A stretch of DNA of 13,778 nt from Acanthamoeba lenticulata (taxonomy: Eukaryota; Discosea; Longamoebia; Acanthamoebidae): assembly GCA_002179805.1 (NCBI GenBank), contig NAVB01001326.1, positions 1-13,778 of the forward strand. The letters are read 5' to 3'. Both the position numbers and the translations under genes were made by a program. Positions 6,127 through 13,778 of the stretch are shown here, piece by piece. How positions within the stretch are numbered: the stretch's first letter is position 1; the number at the start of each line of letters is the position of its first letter. The notes under the pieces were generated by a model, which worked only from the letters and a program-made list of their open reading frames with translations, was not told the DNA's origin and made no database searches.

Positions 6127-9100
6127 ATGGAGGAACCGGCACTGGCCAGTGTCTGCCCGGTGGGTGTGGCGACTCTGTGCGAATGGCTCTGTGTTGAACC
6201 CTCTGGCATTAGCTTTGCTTTCCTGTACTAGCCTTACCCCGCGACGGGTGCAAGCTCCCCCCTCACATGTGGCTTTCTGTCCCGTAACTGTGCAGCTATG
6301 GCTCGCGCCTCTACGGCACCGCACGGCCCGACTCAGGTCCACAGTCTTTGCAGCCCTCTCCACTTGTACACCAAACCCGGGTCTCCCATTGCTGACTTGG
6401 CCCACGCAGACTGGGACATCTACGTGATCCTCGAGGACTACGTGGGCGTGCTGGCCCGTCCTGACATCCCCGACGGCGGCACGTGGCTGTTGCCTGCATA
6501 TAGTGATGGTCACTGTCGTCGTGGGCTGAGCAGAGCGACTTTCTCCCACAGGCGTGCCAGAGCAACTGACAGAAAAGAAGGTGGGTGACGTCATGGTGGA
6601 CGTGCACTCCGTGGTGAAGCACCACTGGCAGTACTTGATCGACCGCAACTTTGTCCCGTACGCTCGGCTCCGTATGTCCCCCGTGGCATGCCACTCCTCA
6701 CGCGGCCACATGAATCGTCGACCACAGGGCCGTCTCGTCGCTCTCGCTGCCGGCCTTTGCTGTGATCAAGCCTTTCTCGCCGGGCGCCTTCCGCTTCGAG
6801 CTCAGCTTCATGAAGCTCAAACACGAGGTAGACAAGTTCAAGGGCGCCCACGAGGAGATCTCCTATCGGCTTTTCAAGCAAGGCAAACAAGCCAAGGGCA
6901 AGAAGATCGTCGTCCACCCGCTGCGCATCCTCGGTACCTTCTTCCCCTGACGACGCTTTATTCATAATTTATTGATTAATTTTTCATGTTGTGGCGCGTC
7001 TGCAGAGTTTGCACAGCAGATCCTCGAGAAGGGCGTCGTGTACGACTTCACCGCTGGCAACAAGTACAAGCAAGAGCTCGATGGCCTCACCTTTGATCAC
7101 CAGGACAAGGCCCGCGATTGGCTCTATGAAAAAGAGTACGCGTGTACTCCCGCTGGCCGGCTACAGCGCTGACGCGAGCGCACGCGCTCCCTCGGCAGGT
7201 ATCACCTCGACGAGGCCTTCCGCGCCGTTGTCAACTGCTACAAGGTATGGCGTCCTCATCCCGGACCTTCGAGCCCTCCCGACATGGCTCGCATCCCGAC
7301 TGACGACTCACCGCGCGGCGTGAAAAACACCTGTGTGCAGTTCCACTCGCCCATCAACAGCGAGCCGCTGCCCATCGATCGATACAAGGCCATTCCCGCG
7401 CTGGTGCCCTTCATCGAGGCTGCCGAGGCCGCCGCCCCGCCGCTCCGCGTCATCAGGTGCGGACCTGACCCATCTCTCTCTGGCCTTGGTGCATCGACTG
7501 ACCGTTCGGGCTTGGAGCAGGGAGGACGAGGCCGACCCGCGCGAGGTCTACGTGAGAGACTACATCAAGCAACGATGCAAGCTCGAGCGTGACGGTACGC
7601 TGCTGGCCCTCCGCCACGTCGGACATATGCGCTGGGCTCAGGCGCACCACACAGGCCGGCTGTCGCTGGACGAGCTGGAACTGGAGCTGTCGGTGCTGAG
7701 CGCCCGCGTCCCTGGTGAGGCGGAGGACCTGGTTCAGCTCGCGCTCGACCCGAACTACGCGCCTCGTCAGTCCAAGGCCGCCGACCAGTGCTGTGGTTCG
7801 TTTGTGCCCCACACAGCCCGTGGGCTTGCGCTGGCTTGGCTGATAATCCTGGCCATACGGCCCGGTTCCTGCAGGCCTCGTCCTGGACGCCTCGGATGAC
7901 TGGCGGCCCGTGTGCTATGGCTTCAAGCGGTACGGGGCGCCACCAGAGCTCTGTTGGGCTCGCCTACTCACCGCTGTTCTGCTGGTGTGGTTCCGGTGCA
8001 GGTTTGTGTCGGCCGAGAGCGCCGAGGAGCACCTCCCCCTGCTCGACTGGGACTCGGTGGTGTTGACCAGTACCGCCCCCCTTCCGCTCCTCTGTGGCCT
8101 GTGCCTTAGCTCGAGCCCTCATCTCGCCTTGTCCCTGCAGAGAAGCTCAACGGACCCACGGTCAACCTGTTCCTGCACGACGGCCGGTGGCTGGTGTCGA
8201 CTTACGTGGGCAACAATCTGATGGGCCGCCAGCTCGAGTGGCGAGTGCGCGCCGACCTCGAACGCGAGCTGCGCCAAGCGGGCGGTCAGCACATCGACGC
8301 GGGCCGAGTGAGGGTGCAGGTCAGCGAAGAGATCGCGCGTCTGTTTTGGGAGGTGTGGGCTCGGCTCGGCTACCGCCTACCCTCGATGGCCGAGGCGGCG
8401 GAGCGGCCGCAGTGTTTCATGTTTGTCCTCCAGTGGTGCCGCGACGCTGAAGGCACCATTGTCGATGAGCGCGCCGAGCGAATCGTGGCCGTCGGTGCGC
8501 GCGATCTGAGCGGCGCCATGCGAGAGGCCGACGCTGCGGCGCTGGCGGCCGTGGCCGAGCGGCACGGCTGGCAGCACATCGGCCAGCCCGAGTTTGCCTT
8601 CGACGACGCGGCCCTGCGGACCACGCCGGCCTTTGCCGCGGGGCTCCGCCGCTACAACGAGCTCAGCGGCGACGAGGCCCGAGAGGCCAAAGTGGTCCAA
8701 CAAGCCGAACTCATGGCGCTGGTCCAGAGCGCGTGCGACGCCATGCACGCGGCCGCGCCAGGCAGCTGGCTGGCCTACGAGGGACTCGTCGCGTGCGACA
8801 GCCGAATGCGGCGGGTAACCTTCAACGGCCGGCGCTATGCGACCATGGAAGAGCTCGACGTCTACCTGCCCTTTAACCAGAAGCAGCGGCTCTTCTACGG
8901 CGTGCTCAAGGACCTCTACGACGACCCGTTGCTCGTCCGCCGCTTCTGCGCCTGCGTGCCCCAGTGGGCGCACTGGCTGACGTACGTGCAAGCGCGTTTG
9001 GACGCGTTCCTCGCGGCGATCGATGGCCTCCACGCCGGGGTGCGGCACATCGAGGACCGCCGAGAGCTGGCGCGGGCCATCGCGCGCTTCACCAAGGAGC

Positions 9101-9219
9101 AGAAGGCCTTCCTCTTCTCCCTCCACAAGGGCGAGCACGCCACGGCCGTCGAGTACTGGCGCAGCGTGCGCGACCTCGGCCCCAACGTCAAGGCCTTCGC
9201 TGTCGCCATCTTTGTCTGA
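6127..9219 (+). CDS. Pol-beta-type nucleotidyltransferase fused to T4 Rnl1-like RNA ligase
   Basis: About 13 exons: 6127-6176, 6296-6336, 6410 to about 6457-6508 (3' edge uncertain), 6552-6657, 6728-6933, 7006-7135, 7199-7244, 7341-7456, 7521-7594, 7655-7795, 7875-7929, 8002-8069 and 8141-9219, giving roughly 719-736 residues. Splicing of exons 1-3 builds VATLYGSRLYGTARPDSDWD followed by IYVIL: a strand, then the GS..DxD catalytic signature (Gly19-Ser20, Asp31, Asp33) of the polymerase-beta superfamily. A likely third-acid strand is GDVMVDVHS. The middle includes KIVVHPLRILEFAQQILEKG. The C-terminal half follows T4 Rnl1 order: QCCGLVLD (family: xCRGxxxx), FVSAESAEEH..LLDWDSVVLTKKLNG (motif I nucleophile Lys), WLVST, CFMFVLQW with IVAVGARDL (motif III region), and YEGLVACD (motif IV), then a helical tail ending AFAVAIFV. 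Expected activity is ATP-dependent joining of RNA ends with nucleotide addition or removal by the front domain; substrate unknown. The start ATG gives a short, typical leader before the first strand. Confidence 0.8.
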
Positions 9220-9231
9220 TTTTAGATGTCA

Positions 9232-9237
9232 TTTATT
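9232..9237 (-). terminator. AATAAA for the downstream minus-strand stress-protein gene
   Basis: Read on the minus strand, TTTATT at 9232-9237 is AATAAA, 32 bases past the stop at 9269-9271 and inside the 49-base gap before the convergent ligase gene's stop. It is the natural polyadenylation signal for the gene at 9269-9967. Confidence 0.6.
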
Positions 9238-9268
9238 TTGGGTACTTGAAGAGTTTTTCTTTCGTGCT

Positions 9269-9967
9269 CTAGGCCATGGTGTGCCGGGTGGGTTCGATGC
9301 CCTGCCGGAGCAGGCGGCCCTCCTCCTTCTTGGCCGGGTTGTGGGTGAGGGCGCCCTGCACGCCCTTGATGGTGCCCTTGATCTTCTGCCCGAGCGTGGC
9401 GTGGCGGGCGCCAGCGCCGGTGCCTGTGACGCGTCCCGTGCTGGTTGTGGTGGCGGCTACCGGGACTGTGGTGGTAGCCGGGACTGTGGTGGCCGGGACT
9501 GTGGTGGTAGCCGTCGTGCCGGCCGCTACCGGGACGTTGGGAAGGACTTGCCGCGAGACCACTTGCGGCTGCTCCACGATTGGCGGCAGCATGATGTCGC
9601 GCTCCTGAGGTTGGGGCAAGGTTCAACAACTTGATTTGAAGCAAGTCGCCTACTCAAACACATGTACCGTCTCGGTCACCTTCATCTCGGTGGTGACGTG
9701 TGTCCTGATGATGGGTTGAACCTGAACTTCTCGCTCATGAATGATGGGCTGCACGTGGTGCTCGCGCCTGATCTCGACAGGATGTTCGACGACTACCTCC
9801 CGCTCCACAATGGGCTGGTGCTCGACCACGTTGGTCGTCCCGGGCAACACTTGCGTGGCCATGCCTCCCATGGCTGGGGCGTTGGAGCCGACGGTGTGCG
9901 GCAGAACCGTTGTGGCGGCAGCCGGCATGGTGCCGGTTGCAACAGGGGATGTGTTCATCATGGACAT
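9269..9967 (-). CDS. Hydrophilic LEA/CsbD-like stress protein, longer paralogue
   Basis: Two exons (9967-9668 and 9604-9269, intron 63 nt, GTACAT...CCTCAG, phase 0) encode 211 residues. The N-terminus is Ala/Thr/Met-rich. Then comes a charged Val/His/Glu segment, EHPVEIRREHHVQPIIHERE, followed by VQVQPIIRTHVTTE. After the intron there is a Thr/Val/Ala low-complexity stretch (TVPATTVPATTTVP). The C-terminal block GARHATLGQKIKGTIKGVQG with NPAKKEEGRLLRQG resembles the GxxKG..GxxTGN..xxEGKA pattern of CsbD-like stress proteins. No signal peptide or membrane segment is evident; it is probably soluble and largely disordered. It is clearly related to the neighbouring gene at 10315-10689 in both the HVQP block and the C-terminal block. 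A weak TATA-like CTTATAG lies about 80 bases upstream (10045-10051, minus strand). Function is inferred from composition only. Confidence 0.8.
9462..9511 (-). repeat. Short tandem repeat encoding Thr/Val/Pro/Ala units
   Basis: GGGACTGTGGTGG (+ strand) occurs three times with 18- and 15-base spacing, and a decayed fourth copy (GGGACGTTGG) follows near 9530. On the coding strand it makes the TVPATTVPATTTVP run. Unit lengths are multiples of three, so copy changes keep the frame. Confidence 0.75.
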
Positions 9968-10314
9968 TCTCGGGTTGGAAGGAGGATGTGGCAAAGGCAC
10001 GCTCTCAAGAGTTTCTTGTTGTGGAAGTGAGGGTGGGCCGTGGGCTATAAGACTGCCCGAGCTGCGTGCTCATGGCTGGGCCGACGGCCCCATCAAGATC
10101 GCCACAGATCTCGCTGATAAGACAGGTGAGATTTCGCCCCAACAAAGGTGCTTCTCTTGTTTGAATTTCTCAACTCCCCGAAACAGAGAAGAAGAAGCTT
10201 AGGAAGAGAGATATTGTATTTCAAAACTCACTGCTTGGGTGTTGCCTGAGAGCTACTCGGGCTTCACACTGCAATAAGGGCTAAAAGGACAAAGGAAAAC
10301 GAGGGACAGCGCTT
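9968..10314 (-). promoter_or_regulatory. Region between the two stress-protein paralogues
   Basis: 347 bases holding the 3' UTR of the gene at 10315 and the promoter of the gene starting at 9967, both on minus. A TATA-like CTTATAG is at 10045-10051 (minus). A + strand stretch around 10060-10195 looks superficially like an exon with a GTGAGA donor and an AAACAG acceptor, but I could not tie it to any gene. No AATAAA was found for the upstream gene. Confidence 0.4.
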
Positions 10315-10689
10315 TTAGTGCGTGGTGTTGATGCCCTGCTTGAGAGCCTTGCCTTCCTGCTTCTTGGCCTCGTTGCCAGTCACGGCGCCGACGGCCTCCT
10401 TCATGGTGCCCTTGATCTTCTGGCCCACGGTGGCGTGCGTGCCAGCGGCCTCGTGCCTGGAGGGCTCGGCGACGATGGTCTCCTTGTGGATAACCGGGTG
10501 CTCGGTCGTGATCTCGGTCTTGTGGACGGGCTGGACGTGGCGCTCCTTCTCGTGGATGACGGGCTGGACGTGGTGCTCCTTGTGGACGATCTCAGGGTGC
10601 TCGTGCACGATGTCCTTCTTCACGACGGGCGCATCGTGGATGATGTTGGCGCCAGTGCCGGTCTTGGTCTTATCAGTGTGGGTCGACAT
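10315..10689 (-). CDS. Hydrophilic LEA/CsbD-like stress protein, shorter paralogue
   Basis: A single exon encodes 124 residues (MSTHTDKTKTG... to ...GINTTH). It is extremely hydrophilic and rich in His, Glu, Lys and Val. Residues about 24-70 are built of imperfect repeats around HEHPEIVHKEHHVQPVIHEK, then RHVQPVHKTEITTEHPVIHK. The C-terminal block GTHATVGQKIKGTMKEAVGA with TGNEAKKQEGKALKQG resembles CsbD-like or late-embryogenesis-abundant proteins, which protect cells under desiccation or general stress. There is no transmembrane or signal sequence. It has a perfect TATA box (TATAAAAG) about 65-72 bases upstream of the ATG, unusual in this window and suggesting strong or inducible expression. 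A link to encystment is plausible for an amoeba but not shown by the sequence. Confidence 0.85.
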   Translation of the reverse strand: MSTHTDKTKTGTGANIIHDAPVVKKDIVHEHPEIVHKEHHVQPVIHEKERHVQPVHKTEITTEHPVIHKETIVAEPSRHEAAGTHATVGQKIKGTMKEAVGAVTGNEAKKQEGKALKQGINTTH

Positions 10690-11013
10690 GTTGAGTAAGT
10701 AGTTGTTGGTAGTGCTTGTAGTTGATGACTTTCTGCACCAAGCTAGTGTCCTGCTTTTATACCTGGCCTGTGTGCCGCCCGAAAACCCGACAGAGTGGCT
10801 GAGTCAAATGAAAACCTACAGAAAACCTGGTGTCGACTGGGCAGAAATTCCAATGGTGCACGCTGGCTCAGATGACCGCATGGGGAGATCGTCATGATGT
10901 GACAAACTGCAAGAAAGCGGTCTCAGAGTGGCCATGCAAAGAGTGGTCAATGCCAGGAATGTGCATGTGCTGTTTTGTCTGCTGGCTTATCACAAGAATT
11001 GGGGCAAGAGAGT
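10690..11013 (-). promoter_or_regulatory. Promoter region of the shorter stress-protein gene
   Basis: 324 bases between this gene's start and the stop of the epimerase gene. Besides the TATA box it holds three related copies of a CCACTCT motif on the minus strand (as + strand CAGAGTGGCT 10791-10800, CAGAGTGGCC 10924-10933, AAGAGTGGTC 10939-10948) and AAAACC runs near 10782, 10809 and 10823. They may be regulatory sites. No coding was seen. Confidence 0.45.
10754..10761 (-). promoter_or_regulatory. TATA box (TATAAAAG)
   Basis: The minus strand reads CAGGTATAAAAGCAGG here, a consensus TATA box 65-72 bases upstream of the ATG at 10689. With a start site about 30 bases downstream, the 5' UTR would be roughly 35 nt. 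Confidence 0.8.
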
Positions 11014-12984
11014 TCATGACTCCTCAGCAAGGAGCTCTTGGAAGATCTTGGCGCAGAGGTAGAGCGTGCGTGGGACGTGGAAGCAGCCTTTCCACTTGCC
11101 TCCCTTCAGCTGCAGCAGGACCTCTCCTGTCATGGTGCACATGTGTAAACCATCAGCCAGTCAATATGGTGGGCTGCCAATGCAGACAGTACGTACCACG
11201 CCGGTTCAAGTAGCCGAACCACTCGCCGTGCTGCGGGTCCGGGAAGCGCTTCCAGGTGTAGTCAAACACCTTCAGGTACCATTCGGCGTAGATGACCTTC
11301 TTGGTCATCTGGTAGGCCAAGGCGAGTGCCACAAGGGCTTCGCCGTGCACCCACCACAGCTTCTGGTCCCACTCCAGTTGCTGCGGGGGCTTGCCCTCTG
11401 ACCTCTCACGCAGCACACGGCGAACGTCTTGGTGAGACTCGCGAGTCGCCACTTCCTCTCGAGGGGATCAGCACAAGGTCTGACGCACCGATGTCCATGA
11501 AGTAGAAGAAGCCGCCAAACTCCTTGTCCCACCCGAACTCGAGCGTGGCCTGCAGGACACATTCAGCCTGCAACCACCAACCCCATCCGGCCGTGTAAGT
11601 TTGTTAACAATTCTTTCAAAGAGCTATCCAGGGCAGACGGCGACCAACCTTCTCGATGAGGTCCGTGCGGCCCTTCCTGCGCGCCGCGTTCATGAGGAAC
11701 CACATGCACTGCGCGACCGTCAGTACTTTCCTGAGCGCAATGTCACGGTGCGGTGGGACAGAAGCGTACCTCGATCGTGTGGCCCGGGTTGATGAGACGG
11801 CCCTCGAAGGTGTCCTTGGCCTCGGGCTTCTCCGGGATGGCGTTCTCCCGCAGCAGGTTCTTAGAAGGTTCACGGCGCGAGGTCAGCAGCAAGAAGCATT
11901 TCCCCCTCCGTGCCCAGTGAAGACTGCGTAAGGCTTCACCTTCTCCTTGTCGTGGAAGAGTTCGAAGATGTCATCCATGTGAACCTCCATACGCTTCTCG
12001 ATCTCGTCGTTCGTGAGGCCCACATCAAAGTCGGGGAACTTGTCCTTCAATTCGAGGATCTCCATGCACAGGTTGATGTCGATCATGGGGAATGCCAATC
12101 CTGGAACCCGCCATTTCGTTGGACGTCAGCACCAAGCAGTTGTGCGTGACCTGGTCGGCCAGCAAAGAAGGAAAAAGCGACCTCGGAAGGGACGAGTGCC
12201 CGGGTGGGCCTTGTTCCAGCGGCCCTTGGGGTTGTTCTTCCGCCGCTCGATGTTGTGGAAAATGATCGCTGTGCGGTCCTGCGTATGTCCGTCCATCCAC
12301 ACTGTCAGACCAGCCTCGGTACACAAACTCAAGGGACCGCACCTTGGCCCACGCATGGCCTGAGGCCTTAGCGTACTGCGCAAAGGCCATGCAGGCGAAG
12401 AAGTCGCTGTGACGTTTGGTTGCAATCACGCATCAGCAAACAACACCACCAGGAACAGCGGAGAGACTCACCTGAAAATGTTGCAGGGCTCAATGATGGG
12501 CTCTCCCTCGCGCGTCAACGAGAAGTAGTAGTTGTCGTCCGAGTCCACGCCCTGTTCACGCAGGAAGTCTGCACCAAGCCTGTCCTCGACAAGGAAAGTG
12601 GGTCAAATGAAGCTTGGAGGAAGAGGAACTGGTGAATGGGACCCTACTTGGCCATGTCGAGCCAGGTCTGCTTGGTGGTCGCATCGACCGTGTCAACCTC
12701 GTTGTACAGTTTGGAAAACATCCATACTTGCCTTGCTTGAAGCCACACGAACTGAAGCAACAGGCCATTGAGTACTTACCTACAGTTTTGACACCGCTCT
12801 TCCCGCATGGTGCTGGTGCGCAACATACCTTGTCAGTGTCGAAGGGCTTGCCAGTGGTGTCCAGACAGGTGAAGTAGCCCCCTTTCTCGCGGTCAGGCGA
12901 GTTCTTGATCCAGAAGGGAAGCACGTCTGAGAACAATGCTTCGCGGTAGAGCTTGAGGTGTTCAGCTACCAGTGTCTTGTCCAT
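11014..12984 (-). CDS. RENBP: N-acylglucosamine 2-epimerase (RENBP/AGE family)
   Basis: This family interconverts N-acetylglucosamine and N-acetylmannosamine (or related sugars) in an (alpha/alpha)6 barrel, in the cytosol. Eleven exons, read right to left: 12984-12829, 12751-12648, 12579-12472, 12406-12343, 12278-12182, 12100-11940, 11859-11770, 11708-11649, 11567-11489, 11397-11197 and 11126-11014, give 410 residues, close to the usual 400-430. All junctions keep frame. Family hallmarks in order: [19 protein letters not shown] (Arg59), [43 protein letters not shown] (His257), [30 protein letters not shown] (His324), [12 protein letters not shown], and KGCFHVPR (Cys388, His390). The conserved Arg, both catalytic His and the Cys-x-His pair are all present, so it should be active. 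The product could feed amino-sugar catabolism or cyst-wall glycan supply; a cellobiose-epimerase-like activity is less likely given KGCFHVPR. Confidence 0.95.
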
Positions 12985-13127
12985 CCCGGAGTGCTTGTCT
13001 CTTGTTTTGTGCCTTTTTCTCAATTTTAAATCGTTTCTGAAATCGTTTCCTTTTGTATCAAAAAAAAAAGCGATAAATAAAACGCTGGGGACGATCACTT
13101 CATTTTCTACAAGGTGAGGAGAACTTT

Positions 13128-13778
13128 TCAGGCGCCGTGTTGTGGTGGCTGCGATCGACCGACGCTTCCACCAGTGGGAGATGCAGCAGCAGCGGCAGCA
13201 GAAGAAGCGGCCGCGGCGGCGGCAGCGGCAGCAGCAGCTGCGGCATGGTCTCGGCGTCCGCTCTCGCCACTGCCAAACTCGAGGTTGAGGTAAGCCGCGT
13301 GCGACTGCGCCCACGGCGGAATCACAAACTCGGGCCCACAACGCGCGCGTCCGCCTCCTGCTCGCCCCGCGGCAGCGGCGCCGTGCGGCATGACGCCGCC
13401 TTCGCGTCGCTCCTCGTCCGGCACGTTTTGCAGCACCCCTGCGCCGTTGATCGAGCGATTAGTTGATCATGATGATGACGATGATTCGAGAGCAATCAAG
13501 GATAATAATGGTCGTACGGGAGAGGAGGGTGGGCGCGAAGTTGGTAGTGTAGGGCGAGATCAGCGTGTGGAACGCTTGCTTGAACGCCGCCTTGACCCGC
13601 CACATGCCAAACACACTATGGCCAATATTGCGCTGCACGTATAGGGCAAAATGATCATTAGTATTGTCTCAGTTTCAAGCTTGTCCACAAGGCAAGGCAG
13701 GCGTACCTCCGGGTTGAACGGGTCGGCGATCACCAACGTGTTGCACGGCTCCCTCAAGTAAAAGTAGCACCTGAACCA
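13128..13778 (-). CDS. Probable non-canonical poly(A) polymerase/TUTase, C-terminal part
   Basis: The 3' end of a gene that enters from the right edge. Exons are 13778-13707 (partial), 13632-13518 and 13438-13128, joined in frame by introns GTACGC...GTGCAG (74 nt) and GTACGA...GGCGCAG (79 nt). The first two exons read [36 protein letters not shown] and FHTLISPY. This matches the closing part of the PAP-associated domain of Trf4/Cid1/GLD-2-type nucleotidyltransferases (IxDPFxPxxNxxxSV...IKxAFxxAxxxL), which add A or U tails to RNA. The catalytic domain would lie outside the window. The tail after residue about 62 of the visible part is low complexity, Gly/Ala/Arg-rich with 21 codons of Ala/Ser, and ends [10 protein letters not shown] before TGA at 13128-13130. 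The stop lies 143 bases upstream of the epimerase ATG on the same strand. Confidence 0.65.
13182..13244 (-). repeat. GCN trinucleotide repeat (polyalanine tract)
   Basis: 63 bases encode 13 Ala, two Ser and six Ala in the tail of the poly(A)/U polymerase-like gene. The codons are mixed (GCC, GCA, GCT, GCG), so the tract was kept at protein level rather than expanding recently as one pure repeat. Confidence 0.85.

Noticed and set aside
8377..9138. Long open frame of about 250 codons on the minus strand opposite the ligase exon
   Set aside because: It is the mirror of a GC-rich, stop-poor coding exon; composition is low-information and no motif is recognisable, while the + strand frame carries ligase motifs.
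9662..10030. Open frames on the + strand opposite the two stress-protein genes (also 10318-10702)
   Set aside because: They mirror repetitive, stop-poor coding sequence. The minus-strand frames share conserved blocks with each other and have a TATA box and polyadenylation signal.
10060..10240. A + strand exon pair reading HGWADGPIKIATDLADKT then EKKKLRKRDIV, with GTGAGA and AAACAG splice-like sites
   Set aside because: No recognisable family, no clear start or continuation, and it lies between two minus-strand genes where a promoter and 3' UTR are expected. Probably chance.
12769..12793. GTAG|GTAAGT inside the first epimerase intron, like a recursive splice site or micro-exon
   Set aside because: Direct joining of DTDK to [10 protein letters not shown] gives the expected family alignment with no missing residues, so no extra exon is needed.
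13060..13082. AAAAAAAAAA followed by AATAAA on the + strand, like a retroposed poly(A) tail
   Set aside because: No adjacent retroposed coding or target-site duplication was seen; it sits in the short gap upstream of the epimerase start and is more simply A-rich promoter DNA.

Overview
The window looks like nuclear DNA from a free-living amoebozoan, most like Acanthamoeba. This is inferred from gene content and style, not from a database match. Genes are GC-rich and closely packed on both strands, and are cut by many short introns of about 60-95 nt. Many introns begin GTACG rather than GTAAG. I modelled about 40 introns by eye; almost every junction keeps the reading frame and a conserved protein motif.

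Left part (1-2500, + strand): the edge of an unidentified gene; a three-exon NUDT15-like Nudix hydrolase (402-950) whose first exon is unresolved; a DUF2237 protein (1184-1640) broken by a two-base frame slip; and ATG8 (1957-2493), three exons, the ubiquitin-like autophagy protein.

Middle (2825-5969): an 11-exon Ste20/GCK (MST/Hippo-like) kinase on the minus strand, head-to-head with an SR-type splicing factor (4975-5969). The SR gene has one RRM, one unusually long intron and a tandemly repeated RS domain.

Centre (6127-9219, + strand): the most unusual gene. About 13 exons join a DNA polymerase-beta-type nucleotidyltransferase domain (GS...DxD motif) to a T4 Rnl1-like RNA ligase (KLNG nucleophile motif, EGxV motif IV). 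This is a candidate single-polypeptide RNA end-processing and sealing enzyme.

Right part (9269-13778, all minus strand): two related hydrophilic, His/Glu/Val-rich stress-protein-like genes (9269-9967 and 10315-10689), the second with a clear TATA box; an 11-exon N-acylglucosamine 2-epimerase (RENBP family, 11014-12984) with all expected catalytic residues; and the 3' end of a probable non-canonical poly(A) polymerase/TUTase ending in a polyalanine tract (13128-13778).

No operons, rRNA, tRNA, CRISPR or transposons were seen. Neighbours appear functionally independent, although three genes (SR factor, RNA ligase fusion, poly(A)/U polymerase) concern RNA processing.
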